DNA of 37,844 nt from Polaribacter sp. (GTDB taxonomy: Bacteria > Bacteroidota > Bacteroidia > Flavobacteriales > Flavobacteriaceae), in assembly GCA_018663625.1 (NCBI GenBank), contig JABJPX010000029.1, positions 1-37,844 on the forward strand. Direction: 5' to 3'. This document shows, one piece after another, positions 25,876-34,710 of the stretch; position 1 is the stretch's first letter, and each line of letters starts with the position of its first letter. The position numbers and the translations under genes were made by a program. The notes beneath the pieces were generated by a model that was not told the DNA's origin, made no database searches, and saw nothing but the letters and a program-made list of their open reading frames with translations.

Positions 25876-26634
25876 TTAAAAAAGGCTCAACAGTTTAATT
25901 TCTTTTGCAGCAATCCAACCAATCTCTCCATCTACTAATTTTATTTTTTTCCATTGATCTACGGTATCTAGAACTTTTACCTTGGTACCTTCATGTAGCG
26001 TAAAAATGTTTTCAGAATTTACAGTAGGCCCATTTTTAACGTCAACTTTTTCTGAAAAAACAATCGCATAAATTTCATTTTTAGCAAAATTATATTGATT
26101 GTGTGTAATTGATATTGAAGTTACAAAGCATACAAAACATACAATACTTAATGTGAAGTAGACTCTTTTTCTAGAAGAGTGGTGCGCAAAGTAAAACAGC
26201 AAAAAGAAGGCGGCTGTACATAATGAAAAGCCACAAGAAATTATAGCCCATTGATTGTAGGAGTATTTTTGTAAGTAATTTGTATTTAACTTCTGGAAAA
26301 CTGATTTTGGTAGTTCTTCAATCCGATCGATAGTCAACCTTTTTGCAAAAACTAAATTATTTGCAGCATCTTCATTTAAGGGATCTAATTGCAGTGATTT
26401 TTCATAGTTGTAAATCGTCGCACCAACCTTATTTAATTTATAATAGCAGTTTCCCAAATTATAATACAATTCAGAAGAAATGACTGCTTGAGATTCTATT
26501 TTTCGATAGGCTTCAATTGCCTTTTCAATTTCACCTTTTTTATAAAAATCATTTCCCGCAGTAAACAATGCTTCCGAACTTTGGGAGTGTGCAAAACTGG
26601 ACACAAATACCAGTAAAAAGAAGATTTTTTTCAT
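25876..26634 (-). CDS. batE: BatE-like TPR and SH3 protein
   Basis: A 252-residue membrane protein: signal peptide 1-18, two or three TPR repeats (about 20-95), two membrane helices (about 129-151 and 158-177), and a bacterial SH3 domain (about 188-249, with GTKVKVLDTVDQWKKI and GEIGWIAAKEI). This architecture and its position directly after batD (1 base between the genes) identify it as BatE of the Bacteroidota aerotolerance cluster. It probably acts as a periplasmic protein- or murein-binding scaffold. Confidence 0.88.
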   Translation of the reverse strand: MKKIFFLLVFVSSFAHSQSSEALFTAGNDFYKKGEIEKAIEAYRKIESQAVISSELYYNLGNCYYKLNKVGATIYNYEKSLQLDPLNEDAANNLVFAKRLTIDRIEELPKSVFQKLNTNYLQKYSYNQWAIISCGFSLCTAAFFLLFYFAHHSSRKRVYFTLSIVCFVCFVTSISITHNQYNFAKNEIYAIVFSEKVDVKNGPTVNSENIFTLHEGTKVKVLDTVDQWKKIKLVDGEIGWIAAKEIKLLSLF

Positions 26635-26635
26635 G

Positions 26636-28396
26636 CTAAAATTGTTTATCTAGTTCAATAATAATTTCTTTTGCTTTCTCATATTCCTCTTTCATCTCTA
26701 AAGTTGTACTCGGAGCATACCTTGCGAAATCACAATCTTCAAGCACTTCCATAAAATGTTTGATAGCCACCTCACTTACTTTTTTGTCTTGCAAAATTTG
26801 AGTAATTTTTTCTTTGCTAATCTCTATTGTTTCTATGCCTAGCTTTGCCTTTAAATAATTATGTAAAGCGCGTTCTAAAGATTCATAAAAAGCTTCTTTT
26901 TTACCCAATTGTTTTGCTGCCTCTGACAAATACTTTTTGGCAAGTCGTTCTGCACGCCTTAATTTATTTCCAATAAGATCGCTATTGCGTTCTTCCTGCT
27001 TCTTCGCAATATAAATTCCGCTAGGTATTGCAATAAAAGACAGCAACAGTAGGAGGTAGAAGCTACTCGATTTAAAGAAATCATCTTGTTTACCTGTTGT
27101 AAATGTTGTTTTGGTTTGAATATATCGAAAGTTTTTTCCCGTGACTTTCAAGGCTTGTTTCTGTACAGAATTAGCTGCCGCTGAAACGAGTTCTTTGCCT
27201 TCTAAAACATTGACAATTAAATCTTCAGTTGTAATTGTTTTGTACTTTTTTTGAGTTGGATTAAAGTAAGAAAAAGAAATATTTGGCACCTTATATTTTC
27301 CCTTAAATTGAGGTACTACGGTATATAGATCGCTAATAGTACCCGAGATCCCGCTTGAAAGAATACGCACACGCTCTTTCCTCTCTGGGGCATATATTTC
27401 TAATTCTTTTGGGACAACTACTTCAGGTAACTCAAATAATTTCAAATTTCCTTTTCCTTTTACAGTTACTTTTATTTGTGAACTTTCATTGGCTTTTAAA
27501 ACCTGCTTATCTGTGTCTACTGAAAACGAATAATCGCCAACAGCACCTGTAAAATTCAGCGGTTTTCCATCTAAAGGAAGTTCTTTTGAATTGATGATTT
27601 TTTTTGCCGAAGCAAATTCTTTTCGGATGTTTTTTGTAATCGGATTCCCGAAGAAATCTCCCCTTCCTGTAGGGACACCAATAGCAACTTCCATCTTCAT
27701 TGGATCTAAAGATAGTTTTCCCGATTTTGTGGGTATTAAAAGGGATTTTTGAAGTGTGAAATATTTGTAGGATTCTCCATTATAGGTGCCTTTTTTAGCA
27801 CTTAATCCGTTTATTTTAATTTCTTGACTCCAAAAACCATTGTATTTAGGCGCTTGAATAATGCCTGCATCGTAGACATTGATATTATTACTTATGTATA
27901 ATCGATATTCTACATAAACGCCTTGACCAACATAGGGCCTTGCGTTTGATATTTCGGCAACCAAATGAATATTCTGTTGCGCAATGTAGTTGGGGTCATT
28001 TGGGTCTTTTGGGATGTCTACAGGGTCTAAAACACGCACTTTTACAGGCGCAGATTTTATTTTTTTTCCATCAACATCTATGCTTGCAGCAGGAATGATA
28101 AGAATCCCTTTTTTTGTTGGTTGAACGATATAAGAATAGGATTGCTTGTAACTGGATTTTCCATTAAAATAGGATTGACTTATCGATTGACTCGGGCCTC
28201 CAACAATTCTAAAGTTTTGGAATCGTGGTGGTGTAAAGTTATCTCCACCTTGTTTGTTAATTGAAAATTCGACGCGCAAACGTTGGTTTAAACCCAACTT
28301 ATTTTTACTAACCGTTGTTGTTAATTTTGCCTCTTGCGCTCCCAAAGCAATGCTTAGGATGCTTACAAATATCGATATGTAGATTTTCAACTTCAT
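26636..28396 (-). CDS. batD: BatD, aerotolerance-cluster membrane protein
   Basis: A 586-residue BatD-family protein: signal peptide (to about 20) and tandem periplasmic immunoglobulin-like domains (VSKNKLGLNQRLRVEF, GGPSQSISQSYFNGKSS). One membrane helix lies near residue 445-465 (FYLLLLLSFIAIPSGIYIA), and a helical cytoplasmic tail follows. BatD is essential to the Bat complex in the species studied, but its molecular role is unclear. It is followed after 1 base by batE and preceded by a 118-base spacer with inverted repeats. Confidence 0.93.
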   Translation of the reverse strand: MKLKIYISIFVSILSIALGAQEAKLTTTVSKNKLGLNQRLRVEFSINKQGGDNFTPPRFQNFRIVGGPSQSISQSYFNGKSSYKQSYSYIVQPTKKGILIIPAASIDVDGKKIKSAPVKVRVLDPVDIPKDPNDPNYIAQQNIHLVAEISNARPYVGQGVYVEYRLYISNNINVYDAGIIQAPKYNGFWSQEIKINGLSAKKGTYNGESYKYFTLQKSLLIPTKSGKLSLDPMKMEVAIGVPTGRGDFFGNPITKNIRKEFASAKKIINSKELPLDGKPLNFTGAVGDYSFSVDTDKQVLKANESSQIKVTVKGKGNLKLFELPEVVVPKELEIYAPERKERVRILSSGISGTISDLYTVVPQFKGKYKVPNISFSYFNPTQKKYKTITTEDLIVNVLEGKELVSAAANSVQKQALKVTGKNFRYIQTKTTFTTGKQDDFFKSSSFYLLLLLSFIAIPSGIYIAKKQEERNSDLIGNKLRRAERLAKKYLSEAAKQLGKKEAFYESLERALHNYLKAKLGIETIEISKEKITQILQDKKVSEVAIKHFMEVLEDCDFARYAPSTTLEMKEEYEKAKEIIIELDKQF

Positions 28397-28514
28397 CTTA
28401 CTTTCTCTATCTCCCCAGAGGGGAAATTACGCTTCCTTTTATTATTTAACAATTCATTTACTCTTTATACTAAAACCTTGCTTTTTTCCCTTTAGAAAAG
28501 GTTTCAAGATAGAT
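28397..28514 (-). repeat. batC-batD spacer with two inverted repeats
   Basis: AAACCTT (28473-28479) and AAGGTTT (28498-28504) form a 7-bp stem with an 18-base loop. Nearer batD, CCCC (28413-28416) and GGGG (28420-28423) form a tight hairpin with a 3-base loop. The CCCC-TCT-GGGG core resembles short G/C-rich repeats scattered in flavobacterial spacers, but that identification is from memory and not tested here. Neither element has a U-run in the operon sense. Confidence 0.3.
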
Positions 28515-29336
28515 TTACCAATCTTTTTCTTGTTTTACTTTTTTCCCTTTTGCTTTTTTAGCATTCATCTTTTTCTGCGTCTTCTTTTCTTCGTTATTTA
28601 AGCTTTCTAATAATTGCTTAATTTGTTGAGGAGACATTTGACCTTGTTGTGGTTTTGGCTTTTGTTTTTGATCTTTCTCATCTTTCTTTTTAGGATCTTT
28701 TGGGTCCTCTTGCTTTTTGTCGCCCTTTCCGTCTTTGTCGTCCTTTTTATCCTTGTCTTTCCCGTCTTTATTATCCTTGTTCTTGTCTTTATTCTTATCG
28801 TCCTTGTCTTTATTATCCTTGTTCTTTTTGTCTTTGTCTTTGTCTTTGTCTTTGTCCTTTTTTTGATCTTGCTTTTCTTTTTCTAATAATTTTTGAGCAA
28901 CGGCTAAATTATATCGCGTTTCATCGTCTGTCGGATCGTTGCGTAAAGCATTTTTAAAGGCATCTACAGCGGGTTGATATTGTTTTTGTTCCAACATTGC
29001 ATTTCCAATATTGTGATACCCGTCTGCTTTTTCAAATTTGTCTTTTGCAGCTTTTACAGCCAATTCGTATTGAGGAACCGCCTCTTTATAGTTTTTATTT
29101 TGATACATTGAGTTCCCTAAGTTGTAGGTTGCTTTTTTGTATTGACTACTCTTGTCCAATGCTTTTCTGTAGGCAATAGAAGCATCGTCATACTTCTCTT
29201 TTTCATAGAGTTTGTTTCCTTCTCTCACCAAGGCTCTTGCTTCTCTTTGAGCTACGATTGTGTCCTTTTGGGCCCAAATTTCTGTTGATGACAAAAGAAT
29301 TAGCAAAAGAAAAAAGACTGTCTGAATTTGTTTCAT
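28515..29336 (-). CDS. batC: BatC-like TPR protein with a Lys/Asp-rich tail
   Basis: A 273-residue protein: signal peptide (about 1-22, ending WAQK), three TPR repeats (about 25-150, e.g. YRKALDKSSQYKKATYNLG), then a long polyampholyte tail of alternating Lys and Asp. The C-terminal segment is MSPQQIKQLLESLNNEEKKTQ. That PQQ-type end is common to BatC proteins. I chose the ATG at 29336, because the 14 codons upstream are basic and lack signal character. It sits 7 bases after batB. It probably scaffolds the periplasmic Bat complex through its TPRs. Confidence 0.9.
   Translation of the reverse strand: MKQIQTVFFLLLILLSSTEIWAQKDTIVAQREARALVREGNKLYEKEKYDDASIAYRKALDKSSQYKKATYNLGNSMYQNKNYKEAVPQYELAVKAAKDKFEKADGYHNIGNAMLEQKQYQPAVDAFKNALRNDPTDDETRYNLAVAQKLLEKEKQDQKKDKDKDKDKDKKNKDNKDKDDKNKDKNKDNKDGKDKDKKDDKDGKGDKKQEDPKDPKKKDEKDQKQKPKPQQGQMSPQQIKQLLESLNNEEKKTQKKMNAKKAKGKKVKQEKDW
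28827..28856. repeat. Hexamer microsatellite inside batC
   Basis: Five exact tandem copies of TTTGTC on the plus strand encode alternating Lys-Asp on the minus strand. Gain or loss of a unit keeps the frame and changes tail length by two residues. Confidence 0.85.
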
Positions 29337-29343
29337 CGGATGT

Positions 29344-30390
29344 TTATTTTTTATTTTTTTCTTCGTCGAATAAATCAACTCTTCTCAACCACTTTGTTTT
29401 CTTTTCAAAAAAGAAACCGTCAATAATTAAAAATAAAAGTCCAATTCCAACAAACCATTGAAATTGATCTTTATAATCTGAAAATTGTTTGGTTTCAAAT
29501 TCACTTTTCTTCGCATTTCCAATAATAGTTGCGAGTTCTTTTACAGGAGTTTCTGTTTTATTTCCGTCAATATAGTTTCCGTTTGATGCATCTGCAATGT
29601 CTTGCAAAACTTTTGAAACCCTTTTGGTAATTACTGTTTTGCCTTTGTTGTCCTTCTTGTAACCAATCAAAGAACCATTTAGTTTCATTGGAATGGGGCC
29701 GCCATTTTCAGTTCCTATACCAATGGTGTATACCTTTATGCCTTCATTCGAAATGTTTTGTGCAATTTGTTTTGTTTCTTCTTGATGATCTTCACCATCT
29801 GAAATAATAATTAAAAAACGATTGGTTTGCTCATCATTATTATAGTATGTTTTGGACAAGTCCAATGCTTCGTTGATTGCCGTTCCTTGGCTAGAAACCA
29901 TGTCTGGATTTGCATTCTGTAAAAACATTTTTGCGGCTGCATGATCTGTTGTAATTGGTAAAAGAGGATATGCATTTCCCGCATAAATGATAATTCCAAC
30001 CCGATCAGAACCTAATTTGTCGATGATTTTAGAAATAATTTGTTTTGACTTCTCTAATCGATTCGGCGCAATGTCTTCTGCCAGCATGCTTTTAGAAACA
30101 TCCAAAGCAAAAACAACATCCACCCCTTCTCTTTTTACGGTTTTTATTTTGGTTCCCATTTTTGGGTTGGTCAATGAAACAATCAACAAAGACAATCCGA
30201 TGAGTAAAAAAGCAAGTTTTAATACCGATTTAAAGGTCGATGTATTTGGGGCTAATTGCATGAGTAAACTACTGTTTGCAAATTTTCGTTGCGTCTTTTT
30301 TTTCCACCAAAACACCCACAAGAAAACAACAATTACTGCTGGAATTATTGCGAGAAAATAAAAATAAATAGGCTCTTCTATCTGATACAT
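29344..30390 (-). CDS. batB: BatB, VWA-domain membrane protein
   Basis: A 348-residue protein with two N-terminal membrane helices (about 8-29 and 56-74), a von Willebrand A domain and a C-terminal membrane helix (QWFVGIGLLFLIIDGFFF). The metal-ion (MIDAS) site is complete: D97-x-S99-x-S101 in ALDVSKS, T170 in SQGTAI, and D198 in IISDGED. VWA domains of this type bind partner proteins through the metal. It follows batA by 59 bases and precedes batC by 7. The paralogue BatA has the same architecture. Confidence 0.92.
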   Translation of the reverse strand: MYQIEEPIYFYFLAIIPAVIVVFLWVFWWKKKTQRKFANSSLLMQLAPNTSTFKSVLKLAFLLIGLSLLIVSLTNPKMGTKIKTVKREGVDVVFALDVSKSMLAEDIAPNRLEKSKQIISKIIDKLGSDRVGIIIYAGNAYPLLPITTDHAAAKMFLQNANPDMVSSQGTAINEALDLSKTYYNNDEQTNRFLIIISDGEDHQEETKQIAQNISNEGIKVYTIGIGTENGGPIPMKLNGSLIGYKKDNKGKTVITKRVSKVLQDIADASNGNYIDGNKTETPVKELATIIGNAKKSEFETKQFSDYKDQFQWFVGIGLLFLIIDGFFFEKKTKWLRRVDLFDEEKNKK

Positions 30391-30449
30391 TTCTTTGTTA
30401 TTAAAAGCTTTGAAAATTGAAATATTTTCTTTTTAATTTTTTAATAGCA

Positions 30450-31454
30450 CTAAATAAAACTCTTAAACACCGTATTTCTTAATAGGAACTCTAAGAGTAA
30501 AAACCCTAAAGCAAAATGAACAAATATTCGGTATTTTTCTTGATAATTATAATATTTAAACTCTTCAACTTTTGTTTTTTCGAGTTTGTCAATTTCATCA
30601 TAAATTTCTTTTAGAGAAGCGTTATTTGTGGCTCTAAAGTATTTTCCTTGGGTCTCTGCGGCAATAAATTGTAACAATTTCTCATCAATTTCAACTTGTT
30701 GTTTTCTAAACTGAAGTTTTCCTGTTCTAGGGTCTTTGCTCCAAGGGAAATCTGCCATACCATTGGTCCCAATACCGATTGTATAGACTTTAATGGCCAA
30801 TTCTTTTGCGAGTTCTGTTGCTGTTTTCGGATCTACAAAACCAGCGTTATTTACCCCATCCGTTAATAAGATAATGACTTTACTTTTTGCCTCACTTTCT
30901 TTTAAGCGGTTCACTGCAGAACCCAGCCCCATTCCAATGGCAGTACCTCCTTCTAATTGTCCCCATTTCAATTCTGAAATGGTATTTTTCACAATGCCTT
31001 TATCACTGGTAATGGGTGTTTGTGTGAAACTTTCTCCCGCATAAACGACAATTCCTATTCTGTCATTGGGTCTTCTATTCACAAAGTCGATTGCTACTTT
31101 CTTTAAAGCTTCCAATCGGTTCGGTTTTAGATCCCTTGCCAACATACTTGCTGAAACATCAATGGCCATGACAATATCAATCCCTCTGTTTGTTTTTGTT
31201 TTTTTACTTACAGACACGTTTCTTGGTCTTGCCAAAGCAACTAATAAACAGGTGATTGCCATTAATCGTAATAAATATAAAAAAGGTTTTAGTTTGGAAG
31301 TAAAAGAGGCATTTGCTTTAAACCCTTTTACACTTGGCATGGTCAAGATAGCCATGTCTTTTTTTCGAGTAAAAAAGTGCCATATTGCGAAGAGGGGGAC
31401 GCCCACTAAAAGCCATAAAAAACCAGGATTTAAAAACTCAAAATTAGTCCACAT
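30450..31454 (-). CDS. batA: BatA, VWA-domain membrane protein
   Basis: A 334-residue BatA-type protein with N-terminal membrane helices (about 10-27 and 58-76), a VWA domain and a C-terminal helix near 315-330. The MIDAS residues are D99, S101 and S103 (DVSAS), T171 (GGTAIG) and D199 (LLTDGVNN), all present. The start overlaps the end of the upstream BatD-like gene by 11 bases, indicating translational coupling. It is part of the moxR-to-batE cluster. Confidence 0.93.
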   Translation of the reverse strand: MWTNFEFLNPGFLWLLVGVPLFAIWHFFTRKKDMAILTMPSVKGFKANASFTSKLKPFLYLLRLMAITCLLVALARPRNVSVSKKTKTNRGIDIVMAIDVSASMLARDLKPNRLEALKKVAIDFVNRRPNDRIGIVVYAGESFTQTPITSDKGIVKNTISELKWGQLEGGTAIGMGLGSAVNRLKESEAKSKVIILLTDGVNNAGFVDPKTATELAKELAIKVYTIGIGTNGMADFPWSKDPRTGKLQFRKQQVEIDEKLLQFIAAETQGKYFRATNNASLKEIYDEIDKLEKTKVEEFKYYNYQEKYRIFVHFALGFLLLEFLLRNTVFKSFI

Positions 31455-32499
31455 CTTTCGTTACTGTTTTTGAATTCGTATTTATTTTAGGGGTTTGTGC
31501 TACAATAGTCGATTTATATTCGATCACTTTCGGTTGAATTTTTGTAATAATCAATTCCGCAAACTTTCGATCGTCTTCAATTTCATGAGACAAAGGTTTC
31601 GATTTCGCAAATTTTACTAAATCTGCATTTTTGAGTAATGAATTTATAGTAGCAATCGTTTCTTTTGAAAGGCCTAACTTCTTTTTGTTGTTCTGAGCTT
31701 TTATCAATTCAATGATTTCATTTGAAGTTTGCTCAAAGGTGGGAATTTCAATATCTCGTCCAATATAATTTCTTACAATTTCTGTTAATTCACTGTAGTA
31801 CTCTTTTACTTTATTGTTTTGCCACAAGAGTTTTTCATCCAATTGGTGCAATTTCTCAATCGCCTCTTCATAGGCAGGAATTAATGGGATGACAACTTCT
31901 TCTTCTACTTCTTTTTTCTTTCTGAAGAAGATGAAATACACCAAAAGACCCAATAGCAATAGTGCTACTAAGGCAATCCATATATATCCTTTAAAATCGT
32001 CTAAAACATACGGTTCACTTTTGATCGATTTTATGGGGAATTTTTTAATTTTTGAAGTATCTATCGCTATAGTTGCAACGTTAATCAGTAATGAATCTGT
32101 TAAGAACGCTTGGTTTTTGACAAAGATTTGTTGTTGCGGGATGTAAAAAGATCCACTATCAAAACCAGTTAAAACATATTTTTTAACAAGACTGTTTTTA
32201 AGGGTGTCGGTTTTTGCAGAATCAATCACTTCCAATCCTTTTAATTCGAGTTTTGGAATGATTACATTCTTGATTTCGTTTATAGAGATTTTTAAGTTGA
32301 ATTGTTCCCCAATTCGAATGTTTGTCGTGTCAATTTCCGCTTTTACGAGTGGTTTTTTTTGGGAAAAACTCACCATAGAAAACAGGAATATCAATAAAAA
32401 ACCGAACCTTCTTATATGCGGCTCTATAGAAATAGAAGACTTTTTTTGTCTTCCTTCTACGAGGTTTTTAAATGGGGTATTTTTTGTACTTATTTTCAA
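31444..32499 (-). CDS. BatD-like single-pass membrane protein of the moxR-bat cluster
   Basis: The mature part resembles a short BatD: a signal-like hydrophobic stretch (about 32-46, ending SFSQ) is followed by an immunoglobulin-like periplasmic domain (to about 165). A membrane helix lies at about 170-190, and then a helical cytoplasmic domain of DUF4381-type appearance. The first possible start is a TTG at 32499. The first 30 residues (GRQKKSSISIEPHIRR included) do not look like family sequence, so the true start may be a later non-ATG codon just before the hydrophobic core. It overlaps batA by 11 bases. The function is unknown, but it is presumably a structural partner of BatA/BatB. Confidence 0.8.
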   Translation of the reverse strand: MKISTKNTPFKNLVEGRQKKSSISIEPHIRRFGFLLIFLFSMVSFSQKKPLVKAEIDTTNIRIGEQFNLKISINEIKNVIIPKLELKGLEVIDSAKTDTLKNSLVKKYVLTGFDSGSFYIPQQQIFVKNQAFLTDSLLINVATIAIDTSKIKKFPIKSIKSEPYVLDDFKGYIWIALVALLLLGLLVYFIFFRKKKEVEEEVVIPLIPAYEEAIEKLHQLDEKLLWQNNKVKEYYSELTEIVRNYIGRDIEIPTFEQTSNEIIELIKAQNNKKKLGLSKETIATINSLLKNADLVKFAKSKPLSHEIEDDRKFAELIITKIQPKVIEYKSTIVAQTPKINTNSKTVTKDVD

Positions 32500-32569
32500 T
32501 GTATAAATTCTTTTACTGTTAAGGGTTTAGTTCGCAATAGCTTCTTTTTAAGAGAGGCACCACGCTTTC

Positions 32570-33439
32570 CTATCTTCCCTTGTGTTTAAAATAGCCTAAT
32601 AATTTCTTCACATAACTTTCGTCGACACGAGTGTTTATGGTTCCTGCACCACTTCTTTTAAAGGTGTCTGTATAATAGTCCAACAAACGAATCGCGTTTG
32701 TGTTGTAGTTTGTTCTTGTTGTTTTTGACGCAGTATTTATTAGTTGCACAGCTCCGGTTTCTGCATCTAACATTGGAACCATTCCTAGATTGGGAATTTC
32801 TTCATCATGCTTATCATAAATTCGAATGCCTGTTAGATCGTGTTTTTTTCCTGCGATTTTTAATGTTTTTTCGTATCCATCGTCCATGAAATCGGAAAGC
32901 ATAAATACAATTGCTTTTTTCTTGGTTACATTGGATAAGAATTTTAAAGCGGCAGCAATGTTTGTTTTTTTACTTTTCGGCTTAAATTCAATCAATTCGC
33001 GAATAATTCTTAAGACATGACTTTTTCCTTTTTTTGGTGGAATGTAGAGTTCAATGTCATCGGAAAAAAGGATCAAACCTACCTTATCATTATTTTGTGT
33101 CGCAGAAAAGGCTAATGTAGCAGCAATTTCTGTAACCGTATCTTTTTTAAATTGGGTTGCCGTTCCAAAAGATTCTGAACCCGAAACATCGACCATTAAC
33201 ATCATGGTTAATTCGCGTTCTTCTTCAAAAACCTTAATATAAGGCTCATTGTACCGGGCAGTAACATTCCAGTCGATTGCTCTCACATCGTCACCAAACT
33301 GGTATTGCCTTACTTCAGAAAAGGTCATTCCACGTCCTTTAAAAGAGGAATGATATTCACCTCCAAAGATGTGATCAGACAAGCGTCGTGTCTTAATCTC
33401 TATTTTCCGAACTTTTTTAAGAATCTCCTTTGTATCCAT
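32570..33439 (-). CDS. DUF58 domain protein
   Basis: A 289-residue soluble DUF58 protein: the family motif GRGMTFSEVRQYQFGDDVRAIDWN at about 36-58 is followed by a VWA-like fold with D84, S86 and S88 (VDVSGS). DUF58 proteins are the constant partner of MoxR ATPases and probably serve as adaptor or substrate in complex assembly. It lies 67 bases after moxR and 70 before the BatD-like gene. Confidence 0.93.
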   Translation of the reverse strand: MDTKEILKKVRKIEIKTRRLSDHIFGGEYHSSFKGRGMTFSEVRQYQFGDDVRAIDWNVTARYNEPYIKVFEEERELTMMLMVDVSGSESFGTATQFKKDTVTEIAATLAFSATQNNDKVGLILFSDDIELYIPPKKGKSHVLRIIRELIEFKPKSKKTNIAAALKFLSNVTKKKAIVFMLSDFMDDGYEKTLKIAGKKHDLTGIRIYDKHDEEIPNLGMVPMLDAETGAVQLINTASKTTRTNYNTNAIRLLDYYTDTFKRSGAGTINTRVDESYVKKLLGYFKHKGR

Positions 33440-33506
33440 TTTTGCTATTGACTTTATTTGCGTTTCACTTTTAACAAATTGCTAAAAGGGAGTTGCGAAT
33501 GGCTTT

Positions 33507-34496
33507 TTAAGGGACTTCAATTTCATTGATAATTGAATTGATGATGTCAACAGAGGTTACATTTTCTGCTTCCGCTTCGTAAGTAATTCCAATTCTGTGA
33601 CGCAAAACATCAAATACAACTGCTCTAACATCTTCAGGTATTACATAGCCTCTTCTTTTAATAAAGGCATAACACTTTGCTGCTTTTGCTAAATTAATGC
33701 TTCCACGAGGAGAAGCGCCAAAGCCAATTAAATCTTTTAGCTGAGGTAAATTATATTTTTCTGGGTATCGAGTTGCAAAAATAATATCTAAAATATACTT
33801 TTCTATTTTCTCGTCCATGTAAACCTCATTCACCACTTCTCGGGCTTTTAAGATTTGATCTACAGAGATTACTGGATTTACAGTTGCAAATCCGCCAGAT
33901 AAATTTTGACGCATAATAATTTGTTCGTCCTGTAGTTTTGGGTAATCAATGACTACTTTTAACATAAAACGATCTACCTGAGCTTCTGGTAAAGGATAAG
34001 TTCCTTCTTGTTCTACAGGGTTTTGTGTAGCCATTACCAAAAAGGGTTCATCCAATTTAAATGTGGTGTCTCCAATGGTAATTTGGCGTTCTTGCATTGC
34101 TTCTAGTAAAGCAGATTGCACCTTCGCAGGCGCTCTGTTAATTTCATCTGCCAATACAAAGTTGGCAAATATGGGCCCTTTTTTGATTGCAAAATCATTC
34201 TCTTTCATGTTGTAAATCATGGTACCAACAACATCTGCAGGTAATAAATCGGGTGTAAACTGCACTCTGCTAAAACTTGCTTGTACGGCTTTTGATAAGG
34301 TGTTAATGGCTAAGGTTTTTGCTAAACCGGGAACTCCTTCTAATAAAATATGTCCATTTCCTAGAAGTCCAATTAACAAACTTTCTATCATTTGTTTTTG
34401 TCCAACAATTACTTTGTTCATTTCTAATGAAAGAATGTCTATAAAGGCGCTTTCTCTTTCAATTTTTTCATTAATAGCTCGTACGTCAATATCCAT
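33507..34496 (-). CDS. MoxR family AAA+ ATPase
   Basis: A 329-residue AAA+ ATPase with Walker A GVPGLAKT (54-61), Walker B VLADE (114-118) within the FVLADEINRAPAKVQ stretch typical of MoxR, sensor-1 TQNP and the FGASPRGS region further on. MoxR ATPases act as chaperones that assemble or insert metal cofactors in VWA-containing partners. Here the partners would be DUF58, BatA and BatB, encoded downstream. First gene of the run, with an exact -7 box upstream. Confidence 0.95.
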   Translation of the reverse strand: MDIDVRAINEKIERESAFIDILSLEMNKVIVGQKQMIESLLIGLLGNGHILLEGVPGLAKTLAINTLSKAVQASFSRVQFTPDLLPADVVGTMIYNMKENDFAIKKGPIFANFVLADEINRAPAKVQSALLEAMQERQITIGDTTFKLDEPFLVMATQNPVEQEGTYPLPEAQVDRFMLKVVIDYPKLQDEQIIMRQNLSGGFATVNPVISVDQILKAREVVNEVYMDEKIEKYILDIIFATRYPEKYNLPQLKDLIGFGASPRGSINLAKAAKCYAFIKRRGYVIPEDVRAVVFDVLRHRIGITYEAEAENVTSVDIINSIINEIEVP

Positions 34497-34533
34497 TTTT
34501 ATTTTTTATGAAGGGTTATTTTTTTTTAGAAAA

Positions 34534-34541
34534 CAAAACTA
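34534..34541 (-). promoter_or_regulatory. -7 box for the moxR-bat operon
   Basis: On the minus strand TAGTTTTG matches TAnnTTTG exactly, giving about 38 bases to the moxR ATG. A T-run with TTGG lies upstream in the position of a -33 element. This is the only clear promoter that I see for the whole run. Confidence 0.5.
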
Positions 34542-34674
34542 CAATATTAACCAAAAAACAGTTGTTAAAAGAAGGTTAAAGATAAATAGTCGAAATATTC
34601 TTGAGTGTTTGTTTCTTAAATGAGTTAAATATTAACATTTTTATAACATTTTCTTGCTTTTGTCATGAAAAAAG

Positions 34675-34690
34675 TAAACATTTGTGTTTA
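34675..34690 (+). promoter_or_regulatory. Inverted repeat upstream of the TonB-receptor gene
   Basis: TAAACA (34675-34680), loop TTTG, TGTTTA (34685-34690): a perfect 6-bp inverted repeat, 20 bases upstream of the ATG. It could be an operator or a leader hairpin. A possible -7 box TGCTTTTG (one mismatch) lies at 34655-34662. Confidence 0.35.
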
Positions 34691-34710
34691 TTAATCAATA
34701 ATTCAGTTTT

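Noticed and set aside
28614..28957. Plus-strand open frames opposite the batC tail, very rich in Leu, Phe and Val
   Set aside because: They are the antisense image of the Lys/Asp repeat region; composition is explained by the microsatellite.
29337..29378. Upstream ATG for batC adding 14 residues
   Set aside because: It would overlap the end of batB and put a basic segment before a good signal peptide.
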